From Pseudomonas abietaniphila (GTDB lineage: Bacteria; Pseudomonadota; Gammaproteobacteria; Pseudomonadales; Pseudomonadaceae), in contig NZ_FNCO01000018.1 of the NCBI RefSeq assembly GCF_900100795.1, forward strand, positions 81,386 to 145,385: a DNA stretch of 64,000 bases, in the 5' to 3' direction. Positions 60,308 through 64,000 of this stretch are shown in pieces. Positions within the stretch are counted from its first letter, which is position 1, and every line of letters begins with the position of its first letter. A program made the translations under genes and the position numbers. The notes under the pieces are model-generated. The model saw nothing but the letters and a program-made list of their open reading frames with translations. It ran no database searches and had not been told where the DNA came from.

Positions 60308-61204
60308 TCAAGGCATTGCGTATGTTTCAGCCTGATGCACCAGCCAGTCTCGGAACGCTTTCAGGGACGCTGACTCGACTTTGCGTTCTGGAATCATCAG
60401 GTGATACGCCTTAAGACTCGATAAAGCATGGGGATTGGCGATGACCAAACGGTTCTCAGACAGCTCGCGCTGAATCAGGAACGGCGGGATCAGCGCGACG
60501 CCCATGTCATGCATGGCCGCCTGGGCGAGCATGGAGAATAGCTCGTATCTGGGACCTGTCATGTCGCGTGCGACACTTATGCCCATTGCGCTGAACCACT
60601 GTCGCCAGGCATAAGGCCGGGTGGTCTGTTGGAGTAGCGGCATGTCAGCCAGATCCCCGGCGCTGAGCTGCTTGCTGTTATTGAGCAGCGCCGGGCTGCA
60701 CACCGGCATGGGGTTTTCGCTCATCAGCCGATGCGACTCTGTGCCTGGCCAGTCTGCGTCGCCGAAATAGATCGCTGCATCGAACTCGGTATCAGCAAAC
60801 AGAAAAGGTCGGGTTCGGTTGGTCAGGTTAATCGTCACATCCGGGTGCTGATGCTGGAAGTCTTTGAGCCGCGGTAACAGCCATTGGGTGCCGAAGGTCG
60901 GGACCACGGCCAGTTCGATCACATTGGCGCCTTGATGGCCCATCACGGAGAGTGTGTCGCGCTCGACGGCGTCGAGTTGGGTGGCTACGCGACGACTGTA
61001 GGAAAGCCCTGCCTCTGTCAGCTTCACGCCTCTTCTAGAACGTCGGAATAACTCGACGTTGAGGAACTCTTCAAGGCTGGCAATCTGACGGCAAATTGCA
61101 CCTTGCGTGAGGGACAGTTCTTCAGCCGCCTTGGTAAAGCTTTCATGACGAGCGGCGGCTTCAAAGCTGACCAGCGCTGTAGTACTGGGAATCTTGCGTC
61201 TCAT
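60308..61204 (-). CDS. gcdR: LysR-family regulator, GcdR type
   Basis: 298-aa regulator with an N-terminal winged helix (FTKAAEELSLTQGAICRQIASLEEFL) and a C-terminal effector domain (about 95-290). Divergent from gcdH, the arrangement known for glutarate regulators. ATG 61204 is chosen over a GTG 15 bases upstream. Likely activates gcdH in response to glutarate or a CoA derivative; inferred from position. Confidence 0.85.
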   Translation of the reverse strand: MRRKIPSTTALVSFEAAARHESFTKAAEELSLTQGAICRQIASLEEFLNVELFRRSRRGVKLTEAGLSYSRRVATQLDAVERDTLSVMGHQGANVIELAVVPTFGTQWLLPRLKDFQHQHPDVTINLTNRTRPFLFADTEFDAAIYFGDADWPGTESHRLMSENPMPVCSPALLNNSKQLSAGDLADMPLLQQTTRPYAWRQWFSAMGISVARDMTGPRYELFSMLAQAAMHDMGVALIPPFLIQRELSENRLVIANPHALSSLKAYHLMIPERKVESASLKAFRDWLVHQAETYAMP

Positions 61205-61378
61205 GTACGTCAACCTCACTCGTAAACTCTGAATCTCGCTGCTCGCGCGTTCTCGGAGTGAGAAATTAGCACAACACTATGCGAAATCCTCGTTTGCTGT
61301 AGGACAAATCCACGCCTAGGATCTATCCACGACTTTTCTCGGCAGCGTCCGAGAACATCATTCAGCGAGGAGACAGTC
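61205..61378. promoter_or_regulatory. Divergent gcdR-gcdH promoter region
   Basis: 174 bp between divergent genes. The LysR site is probably near 61270-61305 (AGCACAACACTATGCGAAAT resembles a T-N11-A type site on one strand). GAGGAGA at about 61367 is the gcdH ribosome-binding site. Confidence 0.5.
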
Positions 61379-62560
61379 ATGGGCGGTAAGGCAAGCTTCA
61401 ATTGGATCGATCCACTGTTGCTGGATCAGCAGCTCACTGAAGAAGAGCGCATGGTTCGTGACAGCGCCGAGCAGTTCGCCCAGGACAAGTTGGCGCCTCG
61501 CGTTCTTGAGGCCTTCCGTCACGAGCAGACCGATCCTGCAATTTTCCGTGAAATGGGCGAGGTCGGCCTGCTGGGCGCGACGATCCCTGAGCAATACGGT
61601 GGCAGCGGTTTGAACTATGTCTGCTATGGCCTGATTGCCCGCGAAGTGGAGCGTGTCGACTCCGGCTATCGCTCGATGATGAGCGTCCAGTCGTCGTTGG
61701 TCATGGTTCCGATTAATGAATTCGGTACCGAAGCGCAGAAGCAGAAGTATCTCCCCAAGCTTGCCTCTGGTGAGTGGATTGGATGCTTTGGCCTCACCGA
61801 GCCGAACCACGGCTCAGACCCGGGCGCCATGATTACTCGCGCCAGGAAGGTCGACGGCGGTTATCGCTTAAGTGGCAGCAAAATGTGGATCACCAACAGT
61901 CCGATCGCGGATGTGTTCGTGGTGTGGGCGAAAGACGATGCTGGCGACATCCGCGGCTTCGTGCTGGAGAAAGGATGGCAGGGCCTGAGCGCGCCGGCCA
62001 TTCATGGCAAGGTCGGCCTGCGCGCTTCCATCACAGGCGAAATCGTGATGGATAACGTCTTTGTGCCAGAGGAGAACATCTTCCCGGATGTGCGAGGTCT
62101 GAAAGGTCCGTTCACCTGCCTGAACTCGGCGCGTTATGGCATCTCCTGGGGTGCGTTGGGTGCAGCCGAGTTCTGCTGGCACACCGCGCGTCAGTACACC
62201 CTGGACCGCCAGCAATTCGGCCGGCCTTTGGCGGCCAATCAGTTGATCCAGAAGAAACTTGCCGACATGCAGACAGAAATCACTCTGGCACTGCAAGGTT
62301 GCCTGCGCTTGGGCCGAATGAAAGATGAAGGTACGGCGGCGGTAGAAATCACCTCGATCATGAAGCGTAACTCCTGTGGCAAGTCGCTGGACATTGCGCG
62401 GATGGCCCGTGACATGCTCGGTGGTAACGGGATTTCGGACGAGTTCGGCATTGCCCGCCATCTGGTCAATCTTGAAGTTGTGAATACCTACGAAGGCACG
62501 CATGACGTTCACGCGTTGATTCTGGGTCGTGCGCAGACGGGCATTCAGGCGTTCTATTAA
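61379..62560 (+). CDS. gcdH: Glutaryl-CoA dehydrogenase
   Basis: 393-aa acyl-CoA dehydrogenase. Converts glutaryl-CoA to crotonyl-CoA with FAD in lysine, hydroxylysine and tryptophan breakdown. Seen: TIPEQYGGSGLNYVCYGL, FGLTEPNHGSDPGAM, RMARDMLGGNGISDEF and catalytic Glu372 in NTYEGTHD. AGGAG before ATG. 10 bp before the CoA-transferase gene. Confidence 0.95.
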   Translation: MGGKASFNWIDPLLLDQQLTEEERMVRDSAEQFAQDKLAPRVLEAFRHEQTDPAIFREMGEVGLLGATIPEQYGGSGLNYVCYGLIAREVERVDSGYRSMMSVQSSLVMVPINEFGTEAQKQKYLPKLASGEWIGCFGLTEPNHGSDPGAMITRARKVDGGYRLSGSKMWITNSPIADVFVVWAKDDAGDIRGFVLEKGWQGLSAPAIHGKVGLRASITGEIVMDNVFVPEENIFPDVRGLKGPFTCLNSARYGISWGALGAAEFCWHTARQYTLDRQQFGRPLAANQLIQKKLADMQTEITLALQGCLRLGRMKDEGTAAVEITSIMKRNSCGKSLDIARMARDMLGGNGISDEFGIARHLVNLEVVNTYEGTHDVHALILGRAQTGIQAFY

Positions 62561-62570
62561 GGAGCCGGCC

Positions 62571-63791
62571 ATGGGCGCGCTATCGCATTTGCGTGTGCTG
62601 GACTTGTCCAGGGTTCTTGCCGGACCTTGGGCGGGGCAGATTCTCGCCGATCTCGGCGCTGATGTGATCAAGATCGAGCGCCCAGGCAATGGCGACGACA
62701 CCCGCGCCTGGGGGCCGCCGTTCCTGAAGGATCCTTGGGGCGAGAATACCTCCGAGGCGGCGTATTACCTTTCTGCCAACAGGAACAAGCAATCCGTCAC
62801 CATCGACTTCACTCGGCCTGAAGGTCAGAAGCTGGTGCGGGAGTTGGCCGCGAAGTCCGACATTGTGATCGAGAATTTCAAGGTGGGCGGGCTCAAGGCT
62901 TACGGTCTTGATTACGAGTCCCTGCAGGCAGAGAACCCCCGGCTGATCTATTGCTCTATCACCGGCTTTGGTCAGACGGGTCCGTATGCCAAGCGGGCGG
63001 GTTATGACTTCATGATTCAGGGGTTGGGCGGCTTGATGAGCCTGACCGGTCGCCCTGAAGGTGAGGACGGCGCCGGGCCGGTAAAGGTCGGGGTGGCGCT
63101 GACCGATATCCTCACGGGGCTTTATTCGACGTCTGCCATTCTCGCTGCGTTGGCGCACCGCGATCAGGGCGGTATGGGTCAGCATATCGACATGGCGCTA
63201 TTGGATGTGCAGGTCGCGTGTCTGGCGAACCAGGCGATGAATTACCTGACGACAGGTGTATCGCCAAGGCGGCTGGGCAACGCTCACCCGAACATCGTGC
63301 CCTATCAGGACTTTCCTACGGCAGATGGTGATTTCATCCTGACGGTGGGCAACGACAGCCAGTTTCGCAAGTTCGCGGAAGTCGCGGGTCAGTCGCACTG
63401 GGCGGACGACCCAAGGTTCGCTACTAATAAGCAGCGTGTTGCGCATCGAGGCGAGCTGATTCCGCTGATTCGTCAGGCCACTGTTTTCAAGACTACGGCT
63501 GAGTGGGTGACAGCGTTGGAGTTGGCGGGCGTGCCATGCGGCCCGATCAATGATGTCGCTCAGGTATTTGCCGATCCCCATGTCCAGGCGCGGGGCTTGA
63601 AAGTCGAGCTGCCTCATGCGCTCGGCGGAACGGTGCCACAGGTTGCCAGCCCCATCAGGTTGTCGCAGACACCGGTGGAGTATCGTCGAGCGCCTCCATT
63701 GCTGGGCGAGCATACGCTGGAGGTCTTGACCGGTGTTCTGGGGCTTTCGGACGACGCAGTGATGGCGTTGCGTGAAGCGGGAGTGCTCTAG
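62571..63791 (+). CDS. CaiB/BaiF family CoA-transferase
   Basis: 406-aa class III CoA-transferase. N-terminal LRVLDLSRVLAGPWAGQILADLGADVIKIE, the catalytic Asp region HIDMALLDVQVACLANQAM, and C-terminal GVPCGPINDVAQVFADPHV. Next to gcdH it probably transfers CoA to glutarate. ATG 62571 with AAGGAG upstream is chosen over an in-frame start inside gcdH. Confidence 0.93.
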   Translation: MGALSHLRVLDLSRVLAGPWAGQILADLGADVIKIERPGNGDDTRAWGPPFLKDPWGENTSEAAYYLSANRNKQSVTIDFTRPEGQKLVRELAAKSDIVIENFKVGGLKAYGLDYESLQAENPRLIYCSITGFGQTGPYAKRAGYDFMIQGLGGLMSLTGRPEGEDGAGPVKVGVALTDILTGLYSTSAILAALAHRDQGGMGQHIDMALLDVQVACLANQAMNYLTTGVSPRRLGNAHPNIVPYQDFPTADGDFILTVGNDSQFRKFAEVAGQSHWADDPRFATNKQRVAHRGELIPLIRQATVFKTTAEWVTALELAGVPCGPINDVAQVFADPHVQARGLKVELPHALGGTVPQVASPIRLSQTPVEYRRAPPLLGEHTLEVLTGVLGLSDDAVMALREAGVL

Positions 63792-63897
63792 GTCTCTTCT
63801 CTATAGGAGGCCGCGAAAGCGGATCCCTATATAAACAGAAGGAACTGACTGATTTTCATGAGGTTTTGGCTTTTTGATAGAAACTTCAAATTAAGTG

Positions 63898-63925
63898 TTG
63901 ACGCCCCTCTGAATGTCTCTATAAT
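63898..63925 (+). promoter_or_regulatory. rRNA operon P1-type promoter
   Basis: TTGACG (63898-63903), 16-base spacer, TATAAT (63920-63925), followed by CGCCCCACTT. An AT-rich stretch (TTGATAGAAACTTCAAATTA) precedes, as in UP elements. The sequence resembles the Pseudomonas 16S upstream region I remember. Confidence 0.85.
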
Positions 63926-63931
63926 TCGCCC

Positions 63932-64000
63932 CACTTCCGGCGCAGAAGAAACGGAAAACTCCTTGATAATCAACGAGTTGGACGAAGTAAGCAGCGAGGA
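63932..64000 (+). other. 5' leader of rRNA operon (partial)
   Basis: Typical rrn leader text (TCCGGCGCAGAAGAAACGGA, CTCCTTGATAATCAACGAGT). The 16S gene must begin beyond the right edge of the window; none of it is visible. Confidence 0.75.

Noticed and set aside
63792..64000. 16S rRNA gene in window
   Set aside because: Only the promoter and leader are visible; the conserved 16S start is not reached.

Overview
The window is a chromosomal segment of a fluorescent-type Pseudomonas (Gammaproteobacteria). The evidence is GC-rich coding sequence with Pseudomonas codon use, hallmark genes (kinB-algB, zur-znuABC, metNIQ, gcdR-gcdH, a three-subunit transhydrogenase), many REP-type inverted repeats (GTAGGAGCGCGCTTGCCCGCGA and variants) and, at the right edge, a typical Pseudomonas rRNA-operon promoter. 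Gene order largely follows what I remember of P. aeruginosa PAO1 around its origin-proximal region; no database was searched. I saw no prophage, insertion sequence, CRISPR array, tRNA or obvious pseudogene.

Layout. (1) 1-7800: terminal aa3 cytochrome c oxidase genes and assembly factors: ctaD, ctaG, ctaE, a DUF2909 gene, SURF1, an SCO-like membrane protein, ctaA, cyoE and SCO1. (2) 7980-10501: methionine ABC importer metQ-metI-metN, then a large catalase katE (10906-13065). (3) 13258-17203: a lipoprotein gene, then zinc uptake znuB-znuC-zur divergent from znuA. (4) 17443-22459: thrB, a DUF2782 gene, polA, an ErsA/Spot 42-position small RNA and engB. (5) 22634-29795: cytochrome c4, dsbA, an EEP-family phosphodiesterase gene coupled to a GGDEF cyclase, an AmpDh2-type amidase and a CSS-EAL phosphodiesterase. 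(6) 29856-33000: kinB-algB. (7) 33256-37598: stress/envelope genes (BON protein, a small membrane protein behind a sigma54-type promoter, DUF1328, Ivy-like protein) and gltP. (8) 38027-49899: SpmA-SpmB fusion, a four-gene MCE lipid-transport cassette, DUF5924 protein, M16 peptidase, Na/Pi transporter, TerC and CitM. (9) 50224-54957: GFA protein, a 139-bp tandem array, a DUF4105-type protein with three DUF2388 paralogues, and DUF1127. (10) 55277-64000: CoA-transferase, pntB-pntAB-pntAA, gcdR, gcdH, a CaiB-type CoA-transferase, and the start of an rRNA operon leader.

The most notable observation is that DNA polymerase I appears to have lost its 3'-5' proofreading site: the carboxylates equivalent to E. 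coli D355, E357, D424 and D501 are V, Q, A and E, while the polymerase and 5' nuclease motifs are intact. Other points are the 139-bp tandem repeat array, a sigma22-type promoter in front of the polA-engB small RNA, a strict sigma54-type -24/-12 element beside kinB-algB, an SCO-like CxxxC protein in the oxidase cluster, a GGA-hairpin-rich non-coding region upstream of gltP, an Ivy homologue without the inhibitory histidine, and a pair of dyads upstream of DUF1127.
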